Source: Calendula officinalis (taxonomy: Eukaryota; Streptophyta; Magnoliopsida; Asterales; Asteraceae). Taken from it: 64,000 nucleotides of DNA. Positions within the stretch are counted from its first letter, which is position 1. Each line of letters opens with the position of its first letter. The position numbers and the translations under genes were made by a program. The notes under the pieces are model-generated. The model did not search any database. It saw only the letters and a list, made by a program, of their open reading frames with translations, and was not told the DNA's origin. This document shows, one piece after another, positions 32,270-44,329 of this stretch. The stretch covers positions 77,014,372 through 77,078,371 of the forward strand of contig OY970824.1 of assembly GCA_963853835.1 (NCBI GenBank). Direction: 5' to 3'.

Positions 32270-34700
32270 CATGCTTGAACTAAACTCGATCTCCGGTATT
32301 TTTCGGGCGAGCTCGGCGCCTCGACGGAAGTAGTTCCGTAACCGCCATTAGTGGCAAGACCACACTGCCAATGCCATGGATCTAAATCTTCACAAGTACC
32401 AACTAACTCGTGGGTGTGAAGTGATTTGAGAGTGAATTGAATGATAAATGTTGATTATGATTTGTAGGGATTTGGATTTCTTCATGTTGAAATTAGGGAA
32501 GATATAGAACAAGAGCTAGCAGCAGGGTTTTTATGGTTACAAACATTGCATGGACATTCAAATAATTATTTAAGTTACTAACGAGGTGTTTTTTTGTACT
32601 GGAAATGTAATTTGTTATTATTGGTTAGACTTTCTTTTCTGAACCATTGTTAAATCTTTTGATTAATTTACGGGTTTTGTTATTAACAACTTTTAAAGCT
32701 ATATTTAAGAGGTAGTTTTATGCATAAAAATTTGTACTTTTATTAATGGTGGTTACTTCCTAAAATGAAGGGATTGGTGTACAAGTTCATGATACATATT
32801 AATGACAAGTTGTTATCATTTTCTCTTAATTTATTAATGGTTTTGTTGGGGTAGTTGGATGCATAAATTATTTGTAATTTTGTTAGTGGGAGATGATTCC
32901 TAAAATGCAGGGGGCGGTTATTGATTATTGTACAAATTTTGATGCATGTTTTAACCTCTTATTGACAGCCCTTAGCGCTGTCATTATCATTTTCCATTTA
33001 TTAATTACACTAATAATGTGAAGTTCAAAATAGGAAGTTTATTAATTTGTAATGCAACACCCGTGTGATTTGTGAGGGTTGTCCGATGGTGACGCTGGTG
33101 GCAGTGGATAGCGTGGTGGTTTTGGCTAGGGATGTGCACCAAAACCGAAAAACCGGAACCGAACCGGCACCGAACCGGAACCGGCACCGAACCGGACCGG
33201 AACCGGCTTAAGCGGTCCGGTTTCCGGTTCTTATATCTTACCAAAAACAGCAAACCGGGTTTACCGGTCCCGGGCCGGTTCGGTTCCGGTTAAACCGGGT
33301 TTAGAACCGGTATATTAAAAGACTTTTTTGTAGGGTATATTCTGTCTATTCCAAAGCCGTCGATATCAATTCTTGGTCTGGTTCGTATGCATTCTTCTTT
33401 TCTTCCAAGAAATGCTCAAATACGATTTAAGAAAGCAATTCATTGTATCTCGATTTTGTATATCAGTATATGCTCGTCTATATCACGATTGATTCTGTTT
33501 GTTTTTTTTGTATCTTGAGTTTAAATATATATCAGTATCACGTTTCATGTGTATATATATATGATTTCTGTTAACTATATAGTATATATGATTTTTGTAT
33601 ATCGAATTTATATACATATCAGCGAATATAATTGCAGGCAGCAAAGAATTGCAGGAAAAAATCAAAGGAAAAAACAGCAGAAAAATCCACAAAAAACTAG
33701 TCGGGTTTATCGGTTCTAAACCCGGTTGTAGACCGACCCGAACCGCAACCGAACCGGGACCGGAACCGGTTTTACCGGTCCGGTTTCCGGTCTTTAAATT
33801 TGGTTTTTTTGGGCACCCGGGTTTACCGGTTCCGGTCCGGTTCGGTCCGGTTCCGGAACCGAACACACCCCTAGTTTTGGCGGTGGGAGGGGGAAGTGGA
33901 AAGCGACATAGGGTTTTAAAGGAGATGAGTGTTGGTGATTTTAGTCTCATCGGCCATTTAGTGTAATTGTGATTTACTAGAGACCAAGACAATTTGGGTT
34001 AAGTTTAAATATGAGTTCGGAGGTGCGGAGTGCACACTAACTTGATTCATTAATTGAAGGGTTGCATTTATTAATTAATATATTCTATTTAAATACAAAT
34101 TCAATATATGGTTATTTTAAAATGAACGGTTACGTAATATAGCATATATGTATACTTGAGTCTTTCCATGGAAAAATACACAGAATATATGTTGATCGAG
34201 ATCAAGGTCTTCCACTGTTTTTCTTAATGACGTACTTCCATTTTCTGTATTTGTTAATGGAACAATGATTTAGTTTTTATAAAATGGAAAGTGCAACCTT
34301 TCACTCTCTATCTACATAGAGGTTTGATCTCATTTGTATAGAAGGAAAAACATACAAATTTATCTATTGTTCAAACTCTTGATTGTTTGCTTGGAATCAG
34401 AGTTGTTGCCTTTGTCTTATCCCAATATTGATTTCGTGATACCCACAAGCAATCGGTGGGGTCGAAATACTTTATTGCGAAAGTGAATTCACACGATTCA
34501 AAGGTTTATCCGGCGATCTCCAAACCCAAATATCCAACAATGAGTGATAAACGCAATCCTTTGGAATGAAATAGGGAGTCAAAGGTGGTATTGGCGGAGG
34601 TTGATTACGACATTGGGTTTCAGATGGGAAAGAATGACAGAATCGATAGTGTTGACGTGGAAATAGATTTATTTAAAATATGAAGATAATTACATGTGTG
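32270..34700 (-). repeat. Decayed duplicate of the GT47 5' region and upstream DNA
   Basis: 32270-32400 matches GT47 codons around the TTAFELAGIIPESLVQAWH and DPWHWQCG positions, with an internal deletion. 32405-32540 matches the GT47 start and 5' flank. 33005-33126 plus 33874-33930 and 34565-34700 match the GT47 upstream DNA at about 23935-24280. Insertions break the match: one near 32665-33000, the hAT MITE 33127-33873, and 33930-34560. So an ancient direct segmental duplication is visible. Confidence 0.8.
33127..33873. mobile_element. hAT-type MITE with ACCGG-rich interior
   Basis: Ends TAGGGATGTGCAC and, reversed, TAGGGGTGTGTTC; perfect 8-bp duplication GTTTTGGC (33119-33126 and 33874-33881). 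Both ends consist of AACCGG / CCGGTT words. It interrupts the duplicated GT47 upstream region, whose uninterrupted form is at about 24050. Confidence 0.9.
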
Positions 34701-34879
34701 ATATGACGATGTGTACAGTCTTAGTCGCCGAAATGATCTTCTCTAGTTTACATGTTTGATCTTTTCATTATGCAAACATTATCAAATGGTGGGAGCCTCG
34801 GAGGATGATTCGAAATGGTCACGATAACGATTATATCGCGTGGAAAAACTCGGCCACCGGAGTAGCATTTCATAAACAT

Positions 34880-36296
34880 CAATACTAGTTTGTAGTTCCT
34901 TACGTTTCTTTACTCAATTATGAGTAGTAAGCTAATGCCTTGTCCTTTTTCAATTTAATACAAGAAATCCATCATTATTAGGATTAAATCTTATCCGTCA
35001 CTTTTAGTGCAATTAGCGACTTTAAAACATATTTTGTATTCTCACTTTTATTACTCTGCTTTTTGTATGAATATGCTTCACGCGTATAACATGTAGTTAT
35101 ATGGTTAGTTGTTTGTGAGCCTAAATGATCACACAGTTAAACACTTAACACCATAAGATATATAGTGTAATTAGGGTAATTGCATTATATATTAATCTAG
35201 GCTACATGCTTGTATATACTAAAGTTAATATTAATTGTTAATATTGAAACTTTATTGTGAGCAAACTAGAAGGAACAAAAGCTAGGGACTTGAGTGCAAT
35301 TAAAACAAATGGTTTATGGAAATCATTAAAGGGTGTTTAATGGCACCATTAAAGAGAAATAATAGTCCATAAACTCCCCTCTTGCTCTCTTGTTTGACCG
35401 TCAATCATCACCATTTTCTCTCTAGTTTTTGCTTCCATTTGCTTGAAGAATTGAACTAGCATCCTTTGGTGTTCAAGCACAAGTGTTATGTGGATCATCT
35501 TTAGAGGTATTCTCCTTTGGAATACTTGGTTTCGGTCACCATCTACATCCATCCGAATCCTATTGATCAAAGGCAACTAGGGTATGAATTCTTATATCAT
35601 TCTCTTTGATTTCATGTTTAGTTTAATTGTATGATTTAATATTAGATCCGTTTATGGTGATTAAATCTTTCAACTGCGTTTTGGTTCTTATTTTAACCTA
35701 AAATCACCATTACTTTTCTCTTTCTTTTTCTCCCCTTTTTAGGTTCAATTTTGGGTAGGGTCATATTGTCTTATTTATGTTATACATTATGGGTCCTAAG
35801 GAAAAACCTCAATAACCTTTACATAAAGTAAAACCACAAATATAACACATGCAATGCAAACAGAAACCTTTATCTCAACTACATCCATTCCTTCATTTTT
35901 AACCATACATCCGGTGTAACAAATTAGTAGGTTTTACCTCACGCGATACCGTGAAGGATTTTCATATGATGCCAAAAGAATGTTTACTTATATTCGTACA
36001 ATTATAAAATTGTATTCTCAATAATTTAGTTACGCTATATAAATGACACGTAAAATCATGTCGGTAAATGTCATATTAATAATTTTACACATTATAATTT
36101 TAGTAAAAGTATTCTAACATATTATAACAAAAGAGGGTTAAAATAAAATTATTATAAAGTTAAAATCCCAGAACTTCACTCCTTTTGTGCAAATTTTGAA
36201 TTTGAATGTCAATCAAATATTCCGGCAAGATTATTAAAAAATAAAGAAAAAAAAATTAAGCATTGTTCATGCTATCACATCCATAATGATAAATGT
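34880..36296. repeat. Second half of the segmental duplication, with an insertion
   Basis: 34880-35058 matches about 26680-26815 (ACTCAATTATGAGTA, CATATTTTGTATTCTCACT). 35715-35930 matches about 26815-27100 (CAATTTTGGGTAGG, AAACCTCA.TAA, TTATCTCAACTACATCCATT). Between them about 655 bp (35058-35714) is extra. It begins and ends next to ATTACT, so it is probably an inserted element, perhaps a solo LTR, but I could not fix its ends. Confidence 0.6.
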
Positions 36297-36298
36297 TA

Positions 36299-36607
36299 CT
36301 TCCTCTCATTCAAAATAAGTGATACATAATTTTACGATTTTTGAGGCAAAAGATTATAATAGGGGTTAAATTAGATTAATTGAATGGTTAGTGGGGAATA
36401 TGTCTCACAATTTTTAAATAAAACAAGGTTAATGATGTTTAAAAGTAAATATAAGGGTAAAACGGTCATTTCACTTTATTAAAGTAGGTAGTTAGTGTGT
36501 GTGGGGTCCACTACTTTTTACCAAATAAGGTAAAATTTCAAAGTGTATCACTTATTTTGATACACCCAAATATAGAAAATGTATCACTTATTTTAAATCG
36601 GAGAAAG
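36299..36607. mobile_element. Stowaway-like MITE
   Basis: Ends CTTCCTCTCATTCAAAATAA and, reversed, CTTTCTCCGATTTAAAATAA; TA at 36297-36298 and 36608-36609. Same family as 26341-26654. Confidence 0.88.
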
Positions 36608-36654
36608 TATATAGTAATACATGGTATCAATCACTTTACACCCCTACTACATCA

Positions 36655-36870
36655 TCTAAGTAAATATTTGTAACATGAAATTTTACTTTCTCAAATCCAC
36701 ATCATCAACCCTGTTTTTGCTCTCATGTTCCAACCGATTTCAAATATGATCCCATTACTAGGATATGTTTTAACAATCTTGTTATCTTTTAGCAACCGAA
36801 AATGCATGTATATGTCGAAAGATCCACTTGCCAAATAACTCACTATTTGGACTATATTAATCTCTTTGTT
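36655..36870 (-). pseudogene. WD40 gene fragment, copy 6
   Basis: A minus-strand copy of the last WD40 exon (TTTGAAATCGGTTGGAAC equivalent and CTAAAAGATAACAAGATTG) with the same 3' flank as copy 1. Its place after the 34.9-35.9 kb block mirrors the order at 26.7-28.0 kb, so it came with the segmental duplication. Confidence 0.65.
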
Positions 36871-38018
36871 TTAATATATTGATATTTTTATCTAAAAAAT
36901 ATAATGTGCAAATTAGTAAATATAATATTTATCAACTTGATTTCACATATCAGATTATTTATGTTATCCAAATTATTGAGAAAACAAATTATTGGTTGTA
37001 CGAATATCAGTAAATATTATTTTAAATATTATATAAAAAATCATTCCCAACTTCATGTGGAATAAAAACCTACTAGTTAATAAACAAACTGTTCTTGTAG
37101 TTAACCTTTTAAAATCAATTTAAAGGCTTAAAAAATGAAAACCTCAAATAAATCAGCCCAAATCGAATAATCAGCCCAAGTCGAATGTCAAATAAAATCT
37201 GATAATAAAACACACTAATATATTTTCCCCTTCAAATAATCATGTTACTCCATGAAGCCGCCGCCGCTTCCCTATCCCCTTTCCGCCCGGAAACCACCCC
37301 TCTAGGTTCGTGGACTTTTTTGCTTTTGATTATTTGAAGTATTGAAATTGCTATTTATGGTTTTTTTTAATCATGATTTCATTGACTAGTATATTTTTTT
37401 ACATTGACTTTGTCGATTTTAAATTATATTTATATACATATAAAAATCATAAGGTAAGCATTAGAACGATCTCAATAACGTATAACGTCTTTGAATTATA
37501 ACATTATACGTTATACGATCTGAATCGACTTGCGTAGTAATTACTTGCACCGAGTTCGACTCGAACTCGAACTCGAATAGTTTTTAAAATTGTATTGAGC
37601 TCAAGCTCGAATCATTATATAGTGTTCGCCCTTTATACTCGTTTACGATTCAATATATTTTTTTAAATGAACTAATTTACAAACTCGAAAAACTCGTTTA
37701 TTAAATCTTGGATTCAAATCCCATTACCATCACAAATTTCAAGTTTTAAAACACAAAAACCTTATATAAATTAGGCGCACTTGGCTCGTTCGATTCAAAT
37801 ACTTAAATGAGCTTTCGAGCGAGTCGAGTAGTGCATTATTTTTTTAAGCTCGACTCGTGAAAACGAGTCGAGCACTTTGTTCGAACTCGACTCGAGCTCG
37901 TATACTATCTCGAGTAGCTCGTGAACAACCTAACCCTAGTACACTATATCATAACTTTCTCCTAAAAAAATAGATAACTTGAATCCTCCTTTCAGTTTCC
38001 AATGCGGGCGAGAATGTA

Positions 38019-39085
38019 TGATCAGAAGACATCATATACAACATAGTTGCTCGTTTGCCCACAAAACCCTTGTTGCGATTCAAACGTGTATCAAAGCATT
38101 GGAATCGTGTAATTTCAGATCCTTATTTTATGAAGTTTAGATCACGTCGAATGATCTTTCTTCCTGCCCAATCCTTTTGCATCTTAGATATCATGGATGG
38201 TTCAGTGATCAAGCTTAAATCTCCTGCTGGACTTTGGGAGTCTAGAAGTGTTGACATTGTTGGAGCGTTTAATGGGATAGTTTTTATAAAACAAACTCAA
38301 TGTGAGATTGATTATATTTGATCCTATATAATCCATTCACCGCAGCGTTCAAGAGAGTTCCCGATGCACCTTTGAGGTCAGACTGTGATTATGTTTATGG
38401 TTTTGGTTATTGTAGAACCCCAAATGATTTAAAGATTGTTAGATTAAGAACTAGAAATAAAAGATTGAAATTGAGATCGTACGACGTCTTTAGTTTTGGA
38501 TCATGGAGCACACCAACATTTTTTATGGGAGTCTATTCGTATATTAAGCTTGAGAATCTTCATGGTACTTTTGTAAACGGATGTTTGTATTGGATTGCAT
38601 TCGGAGACTCAATGCCAATGGTAGTGGCTCTTGATCTCAAACGTATGGTATTTTCGCATATACAACTTCCGCCTAATTATGATTTTTCACATACACAAAC
38701 TCGTCGACTTCCTCTTTATTCTCAAAGGTTTCCTTTGTCTACATTAAACGAACACCTTAGCATGATTTGCTACCAAGGTAATAATAGTAGTTATGAAAGT
38801 GAGTTATGGGTATTAAACGAAGATGGCAATGCGAAAGTATGGTTGAAAGTACATTCATTACCATCACTTAAGAAATTGATAGATCACCCGAGCTACTACC
38901 CGAGCCTTGTATTTTGAATGAGGGAAAACTTGTTTGGTGGAAGACTTCAAACAAAGTATTAATCTACGATTTCTTGAAAGATTTGTATGAAGAGATATAT
39001 ATATATATATGATGCGAAAGCCTTGACAAGTTGTCGCCGAGAATTGGGTCCTCAAGCAATCGAATATGTGGAGAGTTTGATTTAA
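38019..39085 (+). pseudogene. F-box protein with F-box-associated domain, frameshifted
   Basis: The F-box reads SEDIIYNIVARLPTKPLL, then RFKRVSKHW and ISDPYFMKFRSRR. The F-box-associated beta-propeller part follows (IILYNPFTAAFKRVPDAP, DLKIVRL, VNGCLYWIAFG, SELWVLNE), and the C-terminus QAIEYVESLI ends at TAA 39083-39085. The frame is broken three times: the only ATG near the start is out of frame with SEDII, a shift lies at about 38320 (DYI stop, then LYNPFT), and another at about 38890 (before EPCILNEGKLVWWKTSNK). A TA run near 38995-39010 adds a fourth disturbance. Intact members are SCF ubiquitin-ligase substrate receptors. The gene is recently dead but readable throughout. Confidence 0.85.
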
Positions 39086-39400
39086 CCATGTGACATACGC
39101 TCATTCGTTTGGTTGGATTAGTTTTATCCGAACCAAATAGGTAAAATAAAATAAAAAGTCTGGTTTTTAAATAGCTCAAAATTTAGTGGTTATATTTGAT
39201 GAAACTTTTAATTTTTAGGTTTTTCATACTTTTTCTTCTGAACAGGAACGAACACTTAATTAAGATTTTTTCGGGTACATTCGGGAAAGTGTTATTGATG
39301 AATCAAAATAATTAGAGTTTTGTACCAAAGCAATATACATATTCATATCGCTTATTGGATCTGTAAAATGGCTGTTGAGATAATTTAACAATGAGTAATA

Positions 39401-39653
39401 CTCCATCCGTTCCACAAAAAACTTTACATTTCTCCTTCAAACTTTGTCCCACAAAAAAGTTTACATTTCTCAAATTTAGGAGGCCCACCTAATAAAATAA
39501 TAATATTACCAATCATTCAATCAATAAAACACTTTCTCTCTCCAATCTACCCTTATATTTTAATCAAAAGTATTACAAATGGCCCCACCACTAACTATCT
39601 CCTAAAATATTGTGCTCAAGAGAAATGTAAAGTTTTTTGTGGGACGGAGGGAG
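39401..39653. mobile_element. Stowaway-like MITE
   Basis: Ends CTCCATCCGTTCCACAAAAA and, reversed, CTCCCTCCGTCCCACAAAAA; TA at 39399-39400 and 39654-39655. Confidence 0.9.
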
Positions 39654-39655
39654 TA

Positions 39656-39822
39656 GTATTTAGATCTACCATTTGTACCTACTCATAGGCCTACTCATTA
39701 AATGAAGACACGTGTCAAATTCAAGGGATAATATTAGGAGAGATAATTAGTGGAATACACATGTCATCCTATCAAGTAGGTAGGCCTATGAGTAGGTCTA
39801 AATGGTATGACTAAATATCATT
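39656..39822. mobile_element. Short fold-back MITE
   Basis: The two halves are inverted copies (TACCATTTGTACCTACTCAT / ATGAGTAGGTCTAAATGGTA, with ATAGGCCTAC inside). About 165 bp, with no clear target duplication. A relative lies at 42968-43135. Confidence 0.65.
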
Positions 39823-39846
39823 TCTCTTTTACACTTTGAGTAAAGC

Positions 39847-40124
39847 CAAGGTTCTAAAAGGCGCGCCATGGCGGCGCCAAGGTGTGACGAGCGACGTCGA
39901 TGTTACGAAACGTACCATGGCGGCTAGGTTAGGCGTGGCGTGAGATAAGACACGATAAGACGTGCCTTATGACGAGTTTTTTGTAAGACGGCTGGAAAAA
40001 TTGAATTTTTTTAAAAAAAATGGTGACATATATAATTATAAATTTGGATGTAACACTTTTTATGAACTTTATATATGAATTGTTATATATTAATAGATTT
40101 ATATCTTTTTTTAATTTGATATAC

Positions 40125-40206
<82 letters not shown>

Positions 40207-40320
40207 AAAAAATTGTCGAGTTAACTCACGCCTTGAAAAACGTCACGGCCTGCCATGACTCACCATGACTTGAGGCTTGATGATGCCGCCACGCCACGTC
40301 TTACGCTTTCTATAATCTTG
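39847..40320. mobile_element. hAT-type MITE with GCGCC-rich interior
   Basis: Ends CAAGGTTCTAAAAGGCG and, reversed, CAAGATTATAGAAAGCG; perfect 8-bp duplication AGTAAAGC (39839-39846 and 40321-40328). Interior ends are rich in GGCG/CGCC words. It contains the TA microsatellite 40128-40203. Confidence 0.85.
40128..40203. repeat. (TA)n microsatellite
   Basis: About 37 pure TA units inside the hAT MITE. The ORF crossing it (poly Tyr-Ile) is not a gene. Confidence 0.95.
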
Positions 40321-41291
40321 AGTAAAGCAATATACTCTTAAACTTCTACTAAAATCCACTTAAAGTCAAACATTGTGTTTGATTAAAAGTCAAACATATA
40401 GACACTAATATCTTTATCTTTATCTATCTTAATCTGGACAAAATATTTAACCTGGACAAAATATTTGTTTCTTTAACCTGAACAAAATATTTGTACCGTA
40501 CTACTGGACACAATCTTTATCTTTATGGGTAAATTATAGAAATTGTTCATGTGGTATACCCGATTCTGCATTTCTGTCCCTAAAATTTTTCTGTTGATTT
40601 TTTTGTTCTTAAAGTTTTTGGATTTCACTTTTCTGCCCTTCCGTCCAATTCCGTCTCTTTTTAGCCGTTAAGTCCAATCACGTGCTTAGAACGCGAGGGT
40701 AATTTGGTCCTTTTAGGCATAGAAAGATTGTACCTGTTCATCTCCATTTCAACAAGAACATACCATCGTGAACACTTTGAACACCACATCCATCTCCACC
40801 AGAACATAAAGAATGCTCTAATAAACGGCTATTGTTGAAGATTTAAAGTTTATAATTTTTAATTATTGTGAAGAAGACGAAGGGTCGCCGACGGTGGTCG
40901 GCGCCGGCACCGGTTGGACAAACCACATCATCTTAGATGTACCTTTTCTTCACCTAAATCGCATGTTCTTCTCTTTTTCACCCTCTTAATGTACCTGTTC
41001 AGAAACTTCTCACCGGAGGACAAACCACCATCATCTTAGATCTGTGTTCTTCCCCTTTCTCTATCTACTAAAATATGAAACACTAAGATCTAGCCCAAAT
41101 CGGAATCTAGAAACCCAAAACTTGCAAACCGACTCGTTTTTCTGTGCTGTACAAATCGAGATCTAGAAACCCTAAATCGAGATCTAAAAACCGGTGAAGA
41201 CGACCGGATTTACAGAGTTGTTCGACTTACAGATCTGTTCGATTATCTAAAGTTGGTGTTCGATTATCTAAAGTTGGTGTTCCATGCCATA

Positions 41292-41821
41292 AAGGGGTAT
41301 TTTGGTCATTTGGCACTTAAAAAAATTCGATTTTTTTTTTTACATTTTTTTTTTAAATTGAGGGGTATTTGGTCATTTTAGAAAAAAATATTTTTTTATT
41401 TTTTATATTAGATTTTTTTTTTAATTTTTTAAATTTTTTTATTTTTTTAATAGATTTTTTTAAATTTTTTTTTTCATTAATAACACATAATGTGATTGCC
41501 TAGTGAATCACATGTGATTGCATACTGAATCACATGTGATTGAAGTAAAAAACATCAAATGTGATTAAATATACAATCACATGTGATTATACACGTAATT
41601 ATCAAATAAATATTATTTTTTAAATAAAAAAATAAAAAAAATAAAAATTTTAAAATCAAAAATCAAAAATCAAAAAAATCAAAAAAAATTTTAAGTGCCA
41701 AATGACCAAAATACCCCTTAATAATAAAAAATATAAAAAATAAAAAATATAAAAATTTTAAAATAAAAAATAAAAAATAAAAAAATATTTTTATTTAAAA
41801 AAATGACCAAAATACCCCTCA
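41292..41821. repeat. Large AT-rich fold-back region
   Basis: AAAGGGGTATTTTGGTCATT (41292) and its complement near 41690-41718 form one arm pair. GAGGGGTATTTGGTCATTTT (about 41361) and AAATGACCAAAATACCCCTC (41801-41820) form another. The centre has several CACATGTGATT repeats (about 41510-41590). Probably overlapping MITE copies. Confidence 0.6.
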
Positions 41822-41928
41822 ATATATAAAATATGTGATTAATCTTGACAATTAGATCTTATTAATCAATGGTTGAGATTTGTTCATCGGGACTTCGTAA
41901 AAATAATGGACCTCCTTGAACGCAACTC

Positions 41929-42007
<79 letters not shown>
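41929..42007. repeat. (TTA)n microsatellite
   Basis: About 26 uninterrupted TTA/ATT units. The poly-Ile ORF across it is not a gene. Confidence 0.95.
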
Positions 42008-42008
<1 letters not shown>

Positions 42009-42243
42009 CAGTTCAAAAAACACTATTTTTAATGAGGTACGATCAAATACTATGTTTGACCAAGAATTGAAAGCGAGTTTTTGGTTGGTGGAGTTTTGGG
42101 AATGAAATTTGCGTTGCCAACTTTCACACTGTCCTCCAATGCATTTGGGATTCCTTTTCTTTATAACCTTTCTCTATATAGTGAAATTGACAAAGCACAT
42201 CAATCATTTAATCGCTATTGTTGAATATATCTATAAAAGATTT

Positions 42244-42444
42244 ACCCAAGGGCTTCTAGCCTAGTGGTATTTGGTGAAAATATAAGGTGTTGCCCATGGC
42301 CAAGGTCATGGGTTCAAGTCCCGTCGTGGACGTGGGGTTTATTCCCCATAGGTGGAAGGTTCGAGGGAAGGCATACTGCCCCTTGTGGATGTCACTGTCT
42401 AGGCTCGAACCACTAACTTACTAACTTGCCGTTCAAAAAAAAAA
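42244..42444 (+). mobile_element. tRNA-derived SINE, complete
   Basis: Pol III box A TAGCCTAGTGG (42257-42267) and box B GGTTCAAGTCC (42311-42321), then the shared body (GGGGTTTATTCCCCATAGG, GCCCCTTGTGGATGTCAC, CTTACTAACTTGCCGTT) and poly-A. A perfect 15-bp target duplication ATCTATAAAAGATTT flanks it (42229-42243 and 42445-42459). The element is about 201 bp. It is the best-preserved of four copies in the window. Confidence 0.92.
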
Positions 42445-42967
42445 ATCTATAAAAGATTTTATCAACAATCTGCATTATTAATTTTAATATGAGAAGGAAT
42501 TGAAACTCATTGTTTGGAAGAAGTGAAGTAGCATAAAATTTATTGAAATATGCAATTTAACATTTACAAAATGAATATTAAAGGCACAGAAAGTTGACAA
42601 AATTCTTTGATGAATATTATCAACATTTTTTGGTCTTAAATATTTTTGATAATATTATATTTGATAATATGCATCGATGTGATAATAATATTTGTTTAAT
42701 ATTATCAATTTTTGTTTGCCTCTATTAATATTTGTTTGAAAGATAAATTATTCACATAACTTTTATTTGCGTCAGAGGTTTTCATTAATATTTTAAGATA
42801 GGGTAAATTATAGAAATTGTCCATGTGGTATATACGATTCTGTATTTCTGTACCTAAACTTTTTTATTTGGTTTTTTTATCCTTAAAGATTTTTGGATTT
42901 CACTTTTCTGTCCTTAAATTAATGAAAAGTATAAATTTTTTATACGTATAATAATTTTTAGAGTTAT

Positions 42968-43135
42968 GGTATTTTTTTATATTTTTTCCTACTCATATGC
43001 CTACCCATTTGAGCATGATAAATGTCAAAATTAAAGGATAATATGAGAAAAAGAATTAGTAGATTACACATGTCAACTTTAGAAATAGGTAGACATATGA
43101 GTAAGAAGAAAAAATAGAAAAAAATATTATTTCTC
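42968..43135. mobile_element. Short fold-back MITE, relative of 39656-39822
   Basis: Inverted halves TTTTTTCCTACTCATATGCC and ACATATGAGTAAGAAGAAAA, sharing the CCTACTCATA(T/G)GCCTAC core and the ACACATGTCA interior with the 39.7 kb copy. Confidence 0.6.
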
Positions 43136-43170
43136 TAGTTTTTAATAAGAATTTCGTATTAATCCCTAAA

Positions 43171-43629
43171 CACGGTGTTCCAGATTTTTTTAATGAAAGA
43201 AAAGAGAAGAAGGTAAGAGAAGTGAAGAGAAAAGAATAGAAATTAAGAAGAAATTATATTTAACTATTGTGTTCCCAAGTCAGAAAGAAAAGAAAAGAAA
43301 AGAAAATTATCAATTTTTTGTGTTCTCGAGTTGGAGAGAAAGGAAAGAAACTAACATATTTACAATTTCATCCTTAAAATGTAAATAAATTAGTTAATGT
43401 TAAAGGTTATTTAGTAATTGCAAATATTTCTAATTAATATAAACTTCTCTTCTCTCCAAATCTTCTCACTTTTGGGAGGAAGATTAGGAGAGGGAAAAAG
43501 CTTAAATTTTTTTTTTCTTTTCTCTCCCTTTCTTTTAAAAAAAGAACTCTGGAACACAATAAATTTTTTCTTTTTTTTTCTTTTCATTTCTCTTCTCTTC
43601 TCCTATAATTAAATCTTGGGAACACAGTG
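43171..43629. mobile_element. Fold-back MITE, class uncertain
   Basis: Ends CACGGTGTTCCAGATT and, reversed, CACTGTGTTCCCAAGATT, flanked by TAAA on both sides (43167-43170 and 43630-43633). The interior has further GTGTTCC copies with GAAAGAAAAGAG purine runs and complementary TTCTCTTCTC runs, so the whole folds back. Confidence 0.65.
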
Positions 43630-43960
43630 TAAATTTGGAGTAAAATATGTCCAAATCAAAATATGCTTAAATCATATCGGTCCAAATCATCCGTGACATA
43701 TCTTAAATTTGGTAACTAAGATTTATTTTCGTCCGACGAATATGCACGTGACCAGCCGACCGTGCCTTTCTGTAATTCCGCATGGACGTTCTATCATGTC
43801 GCTGTGTTTTCCCTTTCAGATTTATCACCGCTCAAATAAACATCACCGTCCGTCCATGTTTATATTTTGGTTTTTGGATGTTACAACCGGGGTAAGGGTC
43901 ACAAAATAACCGATACTGCTTGAGTCAAACAAAGTAACGAGAGAGCTATATACAGAGTAT

Positions 43961-44180
43961 CCAATTGGTTTAGATCAATTGACCGTCAAAGATGTCCTTG
44001 GAGGTTTTCCTTTAAAAAGTCTCGAGTTCAAGACTTGTAGGAGGTATTCCTAAGAGATAAAAATGTGATGGGGTTTATTCCCTGAAAAAAGGAAATGGTT
44101 TCGAGCAAGGCATAATGCCGGATTGAATATCACTACATGACCTGAATCACTAAATAACTAACTTGCCATTTAAAAAAAAA
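43961..44180 (+). mobile_element. SINE
   Basis: Starts around AGATCAATTGACCGTCAAAG, has box-B-like GAGTTCAAGAC, the shared GGGGTTTATTCCCTGA body, ACTAACTTGCCATT and poly-A. An imperfect duplication beginning TATATAC lies on both sides (43948 and 44182). Confidence 0.75.
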
Positions 44181-44329
44181 GTATATACGGTATAAGAATT
44201 ATTAGCAATTCAAATTAGAAAATTACACATTCTACCAAATGATGCAAAATGTTATGATTTTATTGTTAGAATGATACTACACTTTATATTAAATTGTTTT
44301 TATTAAAGTTTAACCAAATCATATAGAAG

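Noticed and set aside
35058..35714. Solo LTR
   Set aside because: The insert is supported by comparison with the duplicate region and ATTACT lies on both sides, but TG...CA ends and a matching 5-bp duplication could not be placed, so the class is left open.
37530..37940. Another TAGGG-type hAT MITE (CGAACTCGA words, CCTAACCCTAG end)
   Set aside because: The right end and repeated words fit, but I found no matching left end or 8-bp duplication.
40020..40268. ORF with a long Tyr-Ile repeat
   Set aside because: It is only the translation of the (TA)n microsatellite inside a hAT MITE.
41873..42070. ORF with a long poly-Ile run
   Set aside because: Translation of the (TTA)n microsatellite; no other coding signal.
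42257..42321. Possible tRNA gene (A and B boxes)
   Set aside because: No cloverleaf or acceptor stem is apparent, and the unit continues into a SINE body with poly-A and a 15-bp target duplication.
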